Of a stretch of 64,000 nucleotides of DNA, positions 1 through 11,600 are shown piece after piece (within the stretch, counting starts at the first letter, position 1; each line of letters starts with the position of its first letter). Origin of the DNA: Ridgeia piscesae. Lineage: Eukaryota; Annelida; Polychaeta; Sabellida; Siboglinidae. The DNA lies in contig JAODUO010000550.1 in assembly GCA_025642075.2 (NCBI GenBank), positions 1 to 64,000 on the forward strand, written 5' to 3'. Below the pieces are notes generated by a model, which saw only the letters and a list, made by a program, of their open reading frames with translations, did not search any database and was not told the DNA's origin. Both the position numbers and the translations under genes were made by a program.

Positions 1-330
1 TTTTCCCAAATTTAAAACCTTTCTTCCCAGAGAAGCCACATCACCTCACCCTCCTGTTTAGTACAAAGTACAAGTTATATTGTGACAGTCCCTGGGAAGC
101 ACTGCAGGAGATAAGCATCCCCTAACATCTTGCTTTGTAATTTTAGAAGCCAGGCCATATGCCCTACCTGTACTGTTTGCTCTGTCAGTATGGTGTGAAT
201 GACTGGTCATATTTCCAACATCCAGAATCCTGACTGGGTCTGGGCGGTTAGCTGCTAAATCCCTGTCTAGTATTATGTTTAATTAAGTGCAAACTGTAAA
301 CCTGTCTAAATCCACAACTATTCTGTGTTT
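1..330. other. Intergenic, nothing recognised
   Basis: No open reading frame, repeat or RNA gene could be supported here. The stretch lies directly left of a hAT-like element. Confidence 0.5.
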
Positions 331-338
331 GTCCCATC

Positions 339-1171
339 CAGACATGGGGTCAAATACATTGAAATTTATATTTAAATACAAATATTCTTGAGGGATTACA
401 AATACTTTGTATTTAAATACGAATACATTGAAAAGTATCTCAAATACTTTTTCATATATTTTTCAAATACTTTTCATTTTGTATTACTATGTAAATATAA
501 GAAAAGCAACACATATATTGAGACATCTAGTTTATAGGCATAATTAGTGTTTTGCTCATATGATGACAGGCAGACCAGTGCTAGGGAGTATTGTTATTGC
601 TAACTGCATCACAGTGACATCTGACTGAAAGACGTAAAGGCAAAATATATTGTTTGTATGTTAAGCCAGGAGGTCCATAATAATATAATGCCTATGTTGC
701 CCTCAGAAGAGACACTGCTAATCATTGCTAATGTTGTGAGGAAGGCTCAACTTCAAAGTCAGCCAGGAAACCAGAATAAACTGGTGCCAAATTGAAGCCT
801 GACTAAAGAACAAAAGGGGATATTGACCTATGGTCACTGTTAGGTATTAATCCATCCTCTGGCTCTAAGCAATCACAAGTTGTGGTCACTGCAGGGCCAT
901 GGGGGAAGCCTGCTGTTAAGTGTCTTCATCAGTAATTAGCAATGTTGGGTGAAGTTGCAGTGCATTAAGGTAATCAGTTTGGCAGGCATTACATGTGACA
1001 GTGAAAAAGAAATGTTGATACTGACAATGTATTTGAAAAAATATTTGAAAAAGTCTAATACTTTAGGAAAGTATTTAAATACAAATACTTTTAATTCCTA
1101 AACATCAAACACAAATACTTAAAACAGTATTTAAATACTTTCAAATACAAATGTATTTGACCCCATGTCTG
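339..1171. mobile_element. Non-autonomous hAT-like DNA transposon (833 bp)
   Basis: The ends are inverted copies of each other: CAGACATGGGGTCAAATAC at the left and its reverse complement at the right, ending CATGTCTG. The flanks are gtcccatc (331-338) and gacccatc (1172-1179), an 8-bp target duplication with one mismatch, as expected for the hAT superfamily. The sub-terminal 100 bp at each end are rich in AAATAC/GTATTT motifs. No transposase frame is present, so it would have been mobilised in trans. The single mismatch suggests an old insertion. Confidence 0.85.
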
Positions 1172-1282
1172 GACCCATCTGATATACTACATATTTGAAT
1201 TGGATACTCTTTTGAATATGCCCCCCTGGTTTTGAAGTGTTGTTATTGTAAAGTATTTGATCATGTGTATTTTAAATTTGTA

Positions 1283-1796
1283 AATGCCACCGTGCAATTG
1301 GTGGGTGCACAACCGTGCAATTGATGGTGGCACAACCATGCAATTGATGGGGGCACAACCGTGCAATTGGTGGGTGCACAACCGTGCAATTGATGGTGGC
1401 ACAACCATGCAATTGATGGGTGCACAACCGTGCAATTGGTGGGTGCACAACCGTGCAATTGGTGGGGGCACAACCGTGCAATTGGTGGGGGCACAACCGT
1501 GCAATTGGTGGGTGCACAACCGTGCAATTGGTGGGGGCACAACCGTGCAATTGGTGGGTGCACAACCGTGCAATTGGTGGGGGGGGGCACAACCGTGCAA
1601 TTGGTGGGGGGGCACAACCGTGCAATTGTTGGGTGCACAGCCATGCAATTGGTGGGGGCACAACCGTGCAATTGGTGGGGGCACAACCATGCAATTGGTG
1701 GGTGCACAACCGTGCAATTGGTGGGGGCACAACCGTGCAATTGGTGGGGGCACAATCGTGCAATTGGTGGGGGGGGGCACAACCGTGCAATTGCAG
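1283..1796. repeat. 23-bp minisatellite, about 22 copies
   Basis: The unit contains GTGCAATTGGTGGG followed by TGCACAACC or GGCACAACC; units vary by a few substitutions and by runs of up to 9 G. Because 23 is not a multiple of 3 and the unit lacks stops, long open frames appear in most frames of both strands. These are shadows of the repeat. Each unit contains the palindrome CAATTG. Confidence 0.95.
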
Positions 1797-4640
1797 CATC
1801 TTGATGAATACACAAAACAGTGCATTCTGTATCGAGGAGACAGTCACTTGCAACTGTGTAAACTGAGCTGGAGCCTCTACACTACACAATGCGAAAACGG
1901 AATGGCGGATGGGAGGTTAAACATTGTGGAGTAGTAGCAACATTTTTTGCAACAATGTTTATCTTTTCGCTGTCGTCAGATACTAATATCAGAAGACAAG
2001 ATGGGTATTGGGGATGTTATTGAAATATGTTCGAGGCGACGTTCACAAATTCAAGACTTCTGGGGAGGAACATCAGTGTCAGTTCAGCTTCAAAACGGGC
2101 AATGGTGCGGTTTTCTAAACCAAATATTGTACGTCTGAATTGCAAAGGATTAGGGTGAATTGCAAAGGATTAGGGACCCTCAAGTGAATTAGATATGTAT
2201 AGCCATACGCAATTACGCATGCTCAGCCCATAGTAATTGGCCACCATGTCCATTATTGTGTCCATCATATACTATTGTTTAACCTTCACACACCTGACGG
2301 GGGTTTGAGTGCTTCAACAACGAAAGGAGTTTGCTCTCCTCCCGTCCATGGTTACCTAAAGTAAATTACGACGACCATACCCCGCCCCAAATGACTTGTC
2401 CCAGACACCTGAACCAGGTTATGGATGTATATATTTTTATTTCACACGTCCACGCGTATGTTGGTGTGTAGCAACTGGTTCTGTATGGTGTCGCACACTT
2501 TCTTCAACATTTCCTTATTCATTCATACAAAGTGCAAAAACTGTGGATCAAAACGGGTAATTATAAAACGACACACGCACGTTAACGGTATGAACCGATG
2601 TGGATGAGTGTGGCCTATCCCCTCAAGCCCGAGTATCGATGGACGCTGAATCCGCTACACTTTGCCCACCTACCTGCCTTTGACGATTCAGACGCGGGAA
2701 CATCAGCAAGCATACATGTTAAGTCTCCCGCATTCAGCGGGAGACTCCCGCAATTACAGGAAATCTCCCGCTCTCCCGCGCGGGAGAAACAATCTCCCGC
2801 AATCTCATCGAAACATAAGTGAAAAAAATTGCGGGAGCATCCGGCTCTTTCCGGTTTTCAGTCCACCCAAAACAAACAAATTGTATGTAATTTACCATAC
2901 TGGGTGCGGATAATTGGTTTATTTCTGGCTGGGCATTGTCTCAAGTGTTTTTCAGAGTCGCCTCACAATGGATAGCAATGCCAGTTAACTAATTGCAATC
3001 GAGTCTGAGACTGAGCTAATGCTCACAGACACCGCCGGGCGCTCGCAGGCGCGGACAACGATTTGAACAATGACCTGAATTGGAATTATTTAAATCACGG
3101 CGTACTGTGATGACTGAACATTAAAAACAGTCTAATAAATACCTAAGTACAAGACCTACACCTTGCCTGTCGCTGACATTGTTTATCAGCTTTACAGAAA
3201 TGCCGCGAGCCGCTTCGATACCATATTATCGCCCACTGTGTACGTTCCAGTCTTGTAGAACAAACTGCAATCCGTTTACATCTATACAAATAATGTCCAT
3301 CCATACATCTACATTACATGTGCATGTTTGTAAATGTATGTACCTTTGCTAAGCGCTTTATTATTTAAGTACATTTGACATGTAAATGAAAAACATCCTT
3401 AACAGACGAAAACATGCTTATTTAAATATCTTCAGTCGGGCCTGTGTCACCATGGCTCAGTCCAGCTCATGAAAATGAATTCCATATTCAAGTTTTACAT
3501 GTATAGATTATGTTAGTTGTATAATAAAACAAAATATCATGTAGATGCTGCTGCTTTTCATGCAAGAGATTCTTTGCAAACTTTGATACATATCAGAAGC
3601 TGAACAAATATGCCAATGTTAGGCCTATACCTAGATCACAAGAAGTAAATTACTGAACATTATAATATTTATTGTTCTATCACCAAGGCTAAGCCTTCTT
3701 TTTAATTCACGAGGGCCAAACAGCAACACATCATTTTTTATATGAGATTACCAGGGAATTTATTATATTAGTGGTATTATATAGTGATAATAAAACATAT
3801 ATGTTAATATTGAATATTGTTCATGGCTCCAAGAATGGTTTTGCTCCAGAGTAAGTTAATTCATATAACAATATCTATGTCAATATCTTAATCAGTGGAA
3901 TTTATTCCTTTTTGTATTATATTCTTTGCATTTATGGTTAAAAACCTAATTTACATATAATAGCCCCATTTTCCAAGACCCTCCGATTTACGTATAAAAT
4001 ACCGTTTTCCCCGAGACCCTCCAATTTACGTATAAATCTCCCACATTGGCATTTCCAAAACTTAACATGTATGAGCAAGCCCTCTTGCCCAAAGGGTAAA
4101 TCCAAGAAATCCCAATATAATACCTGTCCACATTGTCACCCGAACCACCTGCAGTGGATTTTTATTTACATCTACGTCTGGAACATTATATATAACATCA
4201 ATCACAATTGGCTAAAACCCAAGTAGCTTATTTTAAAATGGTAGTGAAATGTTTGGATGTGTTCGGCTGGTGGTAACTTTCACTTCAGCGTTTCTCTAAT
4301 GTGATTTGCATGTCGGCACTGGTACTGATGTACTCAGCATCTTCCCATTGGGTGCAAGAACGTTGTAAATAGTCTTACGACTGTTGTCACTATACATGCT
4401 GTTTATGAAGGCTATATGTACCGTCACGTAATGCTGTCACATATCTTACATATCATGTTTTTAAGTAAGGGGTAGTAGAAATACAAATAACCAAGTGTCG
4501 ACAATGTGAACGATCCTTTACAGGGTCATTTAATTATTCGACATTCTTTCTTACCAACCGCAGATAACCAACCACCCTATCTAAGAACCAAACCTGACAG
4601 AATACATTTGGTAGAATTATTCTGATTACATCACCTAATA
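1797..4640. other. Intergenic region with no supported gene
   Basis: A 44-codon open frame from an ATG at 2000 to a stop at 2138 could be a first exon (GTACGT at its end resembles a donor), but nothing downstream joins to it and I recognise no family. At 2720-2835 the motif CTCCCGC and its complement recur about eight times. The remainder is AT-rich. On the minus strand an AATAAA at 4161-4166 is a possible poly(A) signal for the ankyrin gene that ends at 4652. Confidence 0.5.
2715..2840. repeat. CTCCCGC-motif cluster, probable repeat remnant
   Basis: Within about 125 bp the heptamer CTCCCGC or its complement GCGGGAG occurs roughly eight times, including the near-palindrome CTCCCGCGCGGGAG. 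Base composition is far above its AT-rich surroundings. It may be a decayed transposon end or short-motif array; the family is not recognised. Confidence 0.4.
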
Positions 4641-4651
4641 CCTATCCATAA

Positions 4652-5552
4652 CTACCAGTATTCAGTGTCCGACTCATCAGAGTCGACCGACGAGTCGTCG
4701 CTGGACAACACTCCGTGCCAGTCGTATGTCCTAATTGTGCATCTCAATTGGACTGCCAGCAGCTCAGTTTCAAAGCACTGCAAAGAGCTCTGTGGTAGAT
4801 GGAGAATCCTTACAAGGTCTTTAAGTCTGGACGACGTCAAATACTCCACTTTCCCCTGTTGGCTGCAATGTAAGGACACATCGTTGGGGCTTTCCTGACA
4901 TTGTCCAGATGGATGCTGGTCTGAATGTAAGGACACTTCAGCGGAGCATTTTTGATACCGCTGGTCGGATTGCAATGTCAGTTCAGGGTTTACTTGACAC
5001 TGGCCAGGTGAATGAAGGTTGGAATGTAAGGACACTTCAGTGGTGCTGTCCTGATGTTGTTGGTTGGAATGCCAGGTCACTACAGCGATGTCCTGACACT
5101 CTCCTGACGTGCGTTGTTTGGAATGCATGGATAGTGCACTGGTGCTGTCCTGGGGCTTGGAGGAAAGCTGTTTGAGGATGACGCGACTACACAACTGTTT
5201 GAGACTCGTGCTCGTCACGCCGAGCATATCACAGATAAGTTGCGGGCCAACTACCTTCAGGTGCTGCCAGCTGCTGTCTTCCAAGATCTCCCACAATTCC
5301 GTGCTGATGGCAGGCTTGTCAAAGTACCCTGCAACGACAATATACACACTACTAAACACAGACCAACCACAATGGTGACTATTCATTCTATAGTCGACAA
5401 GCATTTTGAAGGCTTGGCCTTATTGTAAATTAATATATTCACTAACGTTATACATACATATATATATTATAATATATATATATATATATATTATAATATA
5501 TATATACATATATTATAATATATATATACATATATTATAATATATATATATA

Positions 5553-5611
<59 letters not shown>

Positions 5612-8600
5612 AGCATCACTTACTCTGCATTAAAAGTTCTACGTAACAACTGTTAATCTACATAATACAATGACCCCCCAATTTATGACCACCAGCTTTT
5701 TACGACCGTTTTTGAATGAATGAATAATCCAAAACATCAAAATAACCAAATCCCTCATGAGAGAGCACCCCTCTTTTAAGACCGCTCCACTCCGATTTAG
5801 ACGGCGGTCGTAAATGAGGGGTTCTACCGTACCAAAATTAAATAATGTTTGTGTTTTGTGATGTGTATATGAATCTTGAAATTATCAGTAGCAAAAACAC
5901 ACCCAATCACCTACACAGGCTGACTGTATACTGCCTGCCAAGTTGCATTTAACGAGCGCAACAAAATTGTCGTAAGTTTTCTTTTTTAGAACATTTAGAT
6001 TATTATTAACAACTGTATTGACAATGGCTTAATCACAATGGCTTTTTGTGTTTCAAGACATATAACAACTAGCAAAATGTGTTTTCAAACTACTCACTGG
6101 AGTCAACAAGGAGGGACAGTGACGCTCGTTTTTCGTCATTCATCATGGCGAGGCCCGCAAACAGGGGCGAACAGAACCTACAACATCTCCACCTTCAGTC
6201 ATGCACCAAGCAAATACTTTTAGATCATAATATTGATACATTGACTTATTTTTATGATGAAACATATCACTAAATTAGTTCAGTGATATAGTTCTAAATA
6301 ACAAAATGGCTAAACATTTTAATATAAAATGCAAAATAATGTATGAAGTTTTTTGCCAATAATAATCACGTATCATTACATGAAACATAAAACCAATTCT
6401 TCCAGGACAACATGATGTTTAATGGGGATAGCTCAGAGATGAGCACACTTACCTGTATTGTCCAGTGTCGATCTGAATGTTTGCCCTGAGGAAGGGGTTG
6501 CACAGCCTATTCAATAACATCTGAGCACAATCTGTGTCCAGCCACTGGAGGCAGTAGAACAGAGCTGTCCGACCACGTCTGTCTTGGACATCCACCTAGC
6601 AACGATAGTATTGTTAAGTACAGTCATGTATGATCATGTGTGTCGTCCACCTACCAATGACAATATGGTTCAATGTAGCCACGTCTGTCTTCCACCTATC
6701 AATGACTATATGGTTATGTGTAGCAATGTGGGACCACGTCTGTCTTCCACCTACCAATGACAATATGGTTATGTGTAGACATGTGTGACCACGTCTGTCT
6801 TCCACCTACCAATGACAATATGGTTATGTGTAGCCATGTGTGACCACGTCTGTCTTCCACCTACCAATGACAATATGGTTATGTGTAGCCATGTGTGACC
6901 ACGTCTGTCTTCCACCTACCAATGACAATATGTTTATGTGTAGCCATGTGTGACCACGTCTGTCTTCCACCTACCAATGACAATATGGTTATGTGTAGCA
7001 ATGTGTGACCACGTCTGTCTTCCACCTATCAATGACTATATGGTTATGTGTAGCAATGTGGGACCACGTCTGTCTTCCACCTACCAATGACAATATGGTT
7101 ATGTGTAGACATGTGTGACCACGTCTGTCTTCCACCTACCAATGACAATATGGTTATGTGTAGCAATGTGTGACCACGTCTGTCTTCCACCTATCAATGA
7201 CTATATGGTTATGTGTAGCAATGTGGGACCATGTCTGTCTTCCACCTACCAATGACAATATGGTTATGTGTAGACATGTGTGACCACGTCTGTCTTCCAC
7301 CTACCAATGACTATATGGTTATGTGTAGCCATGTGTGACCACATCTGTCTTCCACCTACCAATAACAATATGGTTATGTGTAGCCATGTGTGACCACGTC
7401 TGTCTTCCACCTACCAATGACAAAATGATTAAATGTAGCCATGTATGACCACGTCTGTCTTCCACCTACCAATGACAATAATATATGGTTATGTGTAGCC
7501 ACATGTGATCACGTCTGTCTTCCACCTACCAATGACAATATGGTTATGTGTAGCCATGTGTGACCATGTCTGTCTTCCACCTACCAATGACAATATGGTT
7601 ATGTGTAGCCATGTGTGACCACGTCTGTCTTCCACCTACCTACCAATGACAATATGGTTGTGTGTAGCCATGTATGACCATGTCTGTCTTCCACCTACCA
7701 ATGACAATATGGATATGTGTAGCCATGTATGACCACGTCTGTCTTCCACCTACCAATGACAATATGGTTATGTGTAGCCATGTGTGACCACGTCTGTCTT
7801 CCACCTACCAATGACAATATGTTTATGTGTAGCCATGTGGGACCACGTCTGTCTTCCACCTACAAATGTCAATATGGTTATGTGTAGCCATGTGTGACCG
7901 CGTTTGTCTTCCACCTACCAAAGACAACATGGTTAAGTGTTGCCATGTGTGATCACTGACCATGTCTGTCTTGGACGTCCACCAGAGAGTGGATCTATAA
8001 TAATGATACACTTCTTTGGCACCCATCCTCAGGAATCTGACGTGAGAGGAGCAACATACAAGAGTGAATGTGTCATCATTGGTTTGGGACTGTTCAGTTT
8101 TAAAGGTGGGTATGTAATTTCAAACAAACAAATCATGAGTATTTTGCAAAAGGTGACTTCAGATGATTTTAAATGACAGGGACTTAATACCAAATTTTCA
8201 GAGCTACAGAGAAAGCACATTTCTCAGTGTTGAGTTCAGGTTTAGAAAAAGAAAGGTTGTCAGCTGGGAACAATAAGATCTGAGGTTTCTGGGTTTAGCT
8301 GAGAAACTTTCATCCTACCTTGATGTCCTTCAGAGACAGCAGGTAGTGGACATGTCTCCTGTGACACCTGGAGTGGTCACATTTGTGCCACCAATCGTGA
8401 CCCAGCTGGCTACACGCGGCGGTCAGTGGAGTGACCCCTGACCTGTCCGTGGCATTGTAGTCCGCCCCGCTTTCACACAGTAGGGACAGCAGGCGGTCAT
8501 CAGTGCTGCCCACTACTGTCCGGTGCAGCAAGGTGGCGCCACTGCTGTCCCGCACGCCCACGTGTCCCCCGCACTCTGAAACAGACGGTGGTTGGAGTGA

Positions 8601-11600
8601 AAGTTCTGTACTGTGGACAATGTTGGACCTTCCCTCAAAATATTTGATGCATTATCTATGGCTGGGAGGTGGGTTCATCACCTGGGGTAAATAAACTGAT
8701 GTGACGGTAGGAATAGAGTGGAACATAATTATGCTATTTTTATTGTTGGATGAATTTTTCGGAAAATGGTGTTTGTAACATGTCAGCTGTGTTCCCAAAA
8801 TACAGTATGGATGGCACACTTTGGAGCACCACTAAACAGTTGTTTATCTTGACCATGTCTCCCACCACTGACCGCTCTAATTATAGGTCACATGTGATAG
8901 TCCGAGATTATTGGGTGCAGCTATTGAGTATTATTGCACAAAAAGCACACGTCTGGCTGAGGCTATATCCATCGGATGTGTACTGTCGCCATTTTTTTAT
9001 GCCATGTACACTAATTCATACAGAAGTGTATACTCAAACAATCACTACTTAAGTATGCAGACGAACTGCTCTTGTCGGTCTGCTGTCTGACGACGAAACT
9101 GATTACAAAAGTGACATAGATCACTTTGTGTCACGGTGTGTGACCAACTGCCTTGAGTTAAATGTTGTCAAAACCAAGGAACTTGTAATAGACAGGATCA
9201 GGTGTACATCACCACACCCCTGTCAACATCAATGGGCAACACATAGAAATTGTGCATTCCTATAAATATCTGGGTACAAACTAAGGTGGGATGATAACAC
9301 AATGAATCTACATGTATATACGAAAGGCCAGCAAAGATTCTACTTCCTGAGAAAACTCAATACCTTGCACATAGACAGAAACATTTTATTTGTGTTCCAC
9401 ATGTCATTCAAGTGTTGTGACGTTCGATCTTGTTTGCTGGTAGGGAAATCTCTCGGTCAAAAACAGAGAAAAACTAAACAGAATATACACAATTTCTTGC
9501 AAAATCGCTGTGTGCTGTACACCCGATGCCAGTCTGGAGCAATTGTACAAGTCAAGAACACTGCAAATGGCAACCAAAATCTTATCTGACCCCACCCACT
9601 TCTTACACGACCATTACGACCTTCTCCACTCTGGAAGGAGGTACAGAATGCCAACTGTAAAAACCCAGCGAGCCCTTAAATCCTTCATTTCGTCCTCCAT
9701 CAAGTATCTGAATCAGCCACAATAAAATTTATTGTTGACCTATCACAGTCTCTACTGCTGCCAATGCAATGTTGTTTTATCATCTTAATTTATTTATCTT
9801 ATTATAATATTGTCATATTGTTTTAGCATATTTATTTATTCCAATATATATATTATATATTCAGCTACCATTTACATATTTACATGCTTGATTTTACTGT
9901 ATACATGCATTACTATGTGACTTAAATATTGTGTTTTTATGCATCCTCCAAAGTGCAAAATGTATTTCCACTCCATGATTGGAAAATAAAGTCATTATTA
10001 TTATTATTAAAAGCAGACACAACTGGCTTGACTTGTACGACTTTTTATCATGCCACGAAAGAGGCACGTTTCCCAAGACCAGGCCACTGGCATGTTGGTG
10101 GCAGGGTAGTGCCACTTCGCAGTTGCCAGACAGTTTAGAGTCGCACCCTTCTCAATGTTAGCATTATTGCGACAAATCTTGTTATTTGGGGCTACAGATA
10201 AAGCAAAATATGTAAATTTCAATATGTGAAACATTGTTGGATTTGTTTTACTGTGTGAAGTTTCGTCTTGCATATCTGATTCTTCAGTATGTACAAATGC
10301 ACACTGGTTCTGTTATGGATATGGGAGCTGGGCAGTGGTGGACATGCTGGTAACTGTGTCACATCACTTGAGCCTTGGTCCATGTTAGCTGTCAATAGAT
10401 CATTCAAAGTTGCTATTGCCACACCACGTACTGGTGGATGTGAGCAGTGGTTTGTACTGACATCAGATGAGATACCTGAGGTTGTCTAGAGTGTAAACTG
10501 ATGCAACTACTCCTCAGATCTCCCAAAATCATAATCAAAAAGGATCTTTGTATTGGTACACATCTTGAAATCCTTGTATTTACCTGTAAAGGTAAGAGTG
10601 GGGTCTATTTAACTAGCATGACAAGTGTTACACAACTTACCTAGCACAGTGAATGCAAGGTCAACTTACCCAGCATACCAGGTAGTCAGTGACAGTGTTA
10701 GGTCAACTTACTTAGCATGGTCAGTGCAGGTCAATTTACTTAGCTTAGTCAGTGTTAGGTCAGTTATTTTACTTAGCACAGTCAGTGTTAGGTCAACTTA
10801 CTTAGCACAGTCAGTGTTAGGTCAACTTACTTAGCATGGTCAGTGTTAGGTCAACTTACATAGCACAGTCAGTGTTAGGTCAACTTACTTAGCACAGTCA
10901 GTGTTAGGTCAACTTACATAGCACAGTCAGTGTTAGGTCAACTTACTTAGCACAGTCAGTGTTAGGTCAACTTACTTAGCACAGTCAGTGTTAGGTCAAC
11001 TTACATAGCACAGTCAGTGTTAGGTCAACTTACTTAGCACAGTCAGTGTTAGGTCAACTTACATAGCACAGTCAGTGTTAGGTCAACTTACTTAGCAAAG
11101 TCAGTGTTAGGTCAATTATTTTACTTAGCACACTCAGTGTTAGGTCAACTTACTTAGCACAGTCAGTGTTAGGTCAACTTACTTAGCACGGTCAGTGTTA
11201 GGTCAACTTACTTAGCACAGTCAGTGTTAGGTCAACTTACTTAGCAAAGTCAGTGTTAGGTCAATTATTTTACTTAGCACACTCAGTGTTAGGTCAATTT
11301 ACTTAGCACAGTCAGTGTTAGGTCAACTTACTTAGCACGGTCAGTGTTAGGTCAACTTACTTAGCACAGTCAGTGTTAGGTCAACTTACTTAGCACAGTC
11401 AGTGTTAGGTCAAACTTAACCTTTTGGCCCACAGGGCAGTGTTAGGTCAACTTACATAGCACAGTCAGTGTTAGGTCAACTTACTTAGCACAGTCAGTGT
11501 TAGGTCAACTTACTTAGCAAGTCAGTGTTAGGTCAACTTACTTAGCACAGTCAGTGTTAGGTCAACTTACTTAGCACAGTCAGTGTTAGGTCAACTTACT

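Noticed and set aside
1187..1934. Long open frames on both strands
   Set aside because: They are produced by the 23-bp minisatellite, which lacks stops; there is no coding signature outside the repeat.
2000..2138. Possible first exon (44 codons)
   Set aside because: No downstream exon, family match or clear donor context could be found.
7823..8026. Possible additional ankyrin exon near 7970
   Set aside because: It resembles the start of exon 6 but lacks an acceptor AG, and exons 5 and 6 already join in phase without it.
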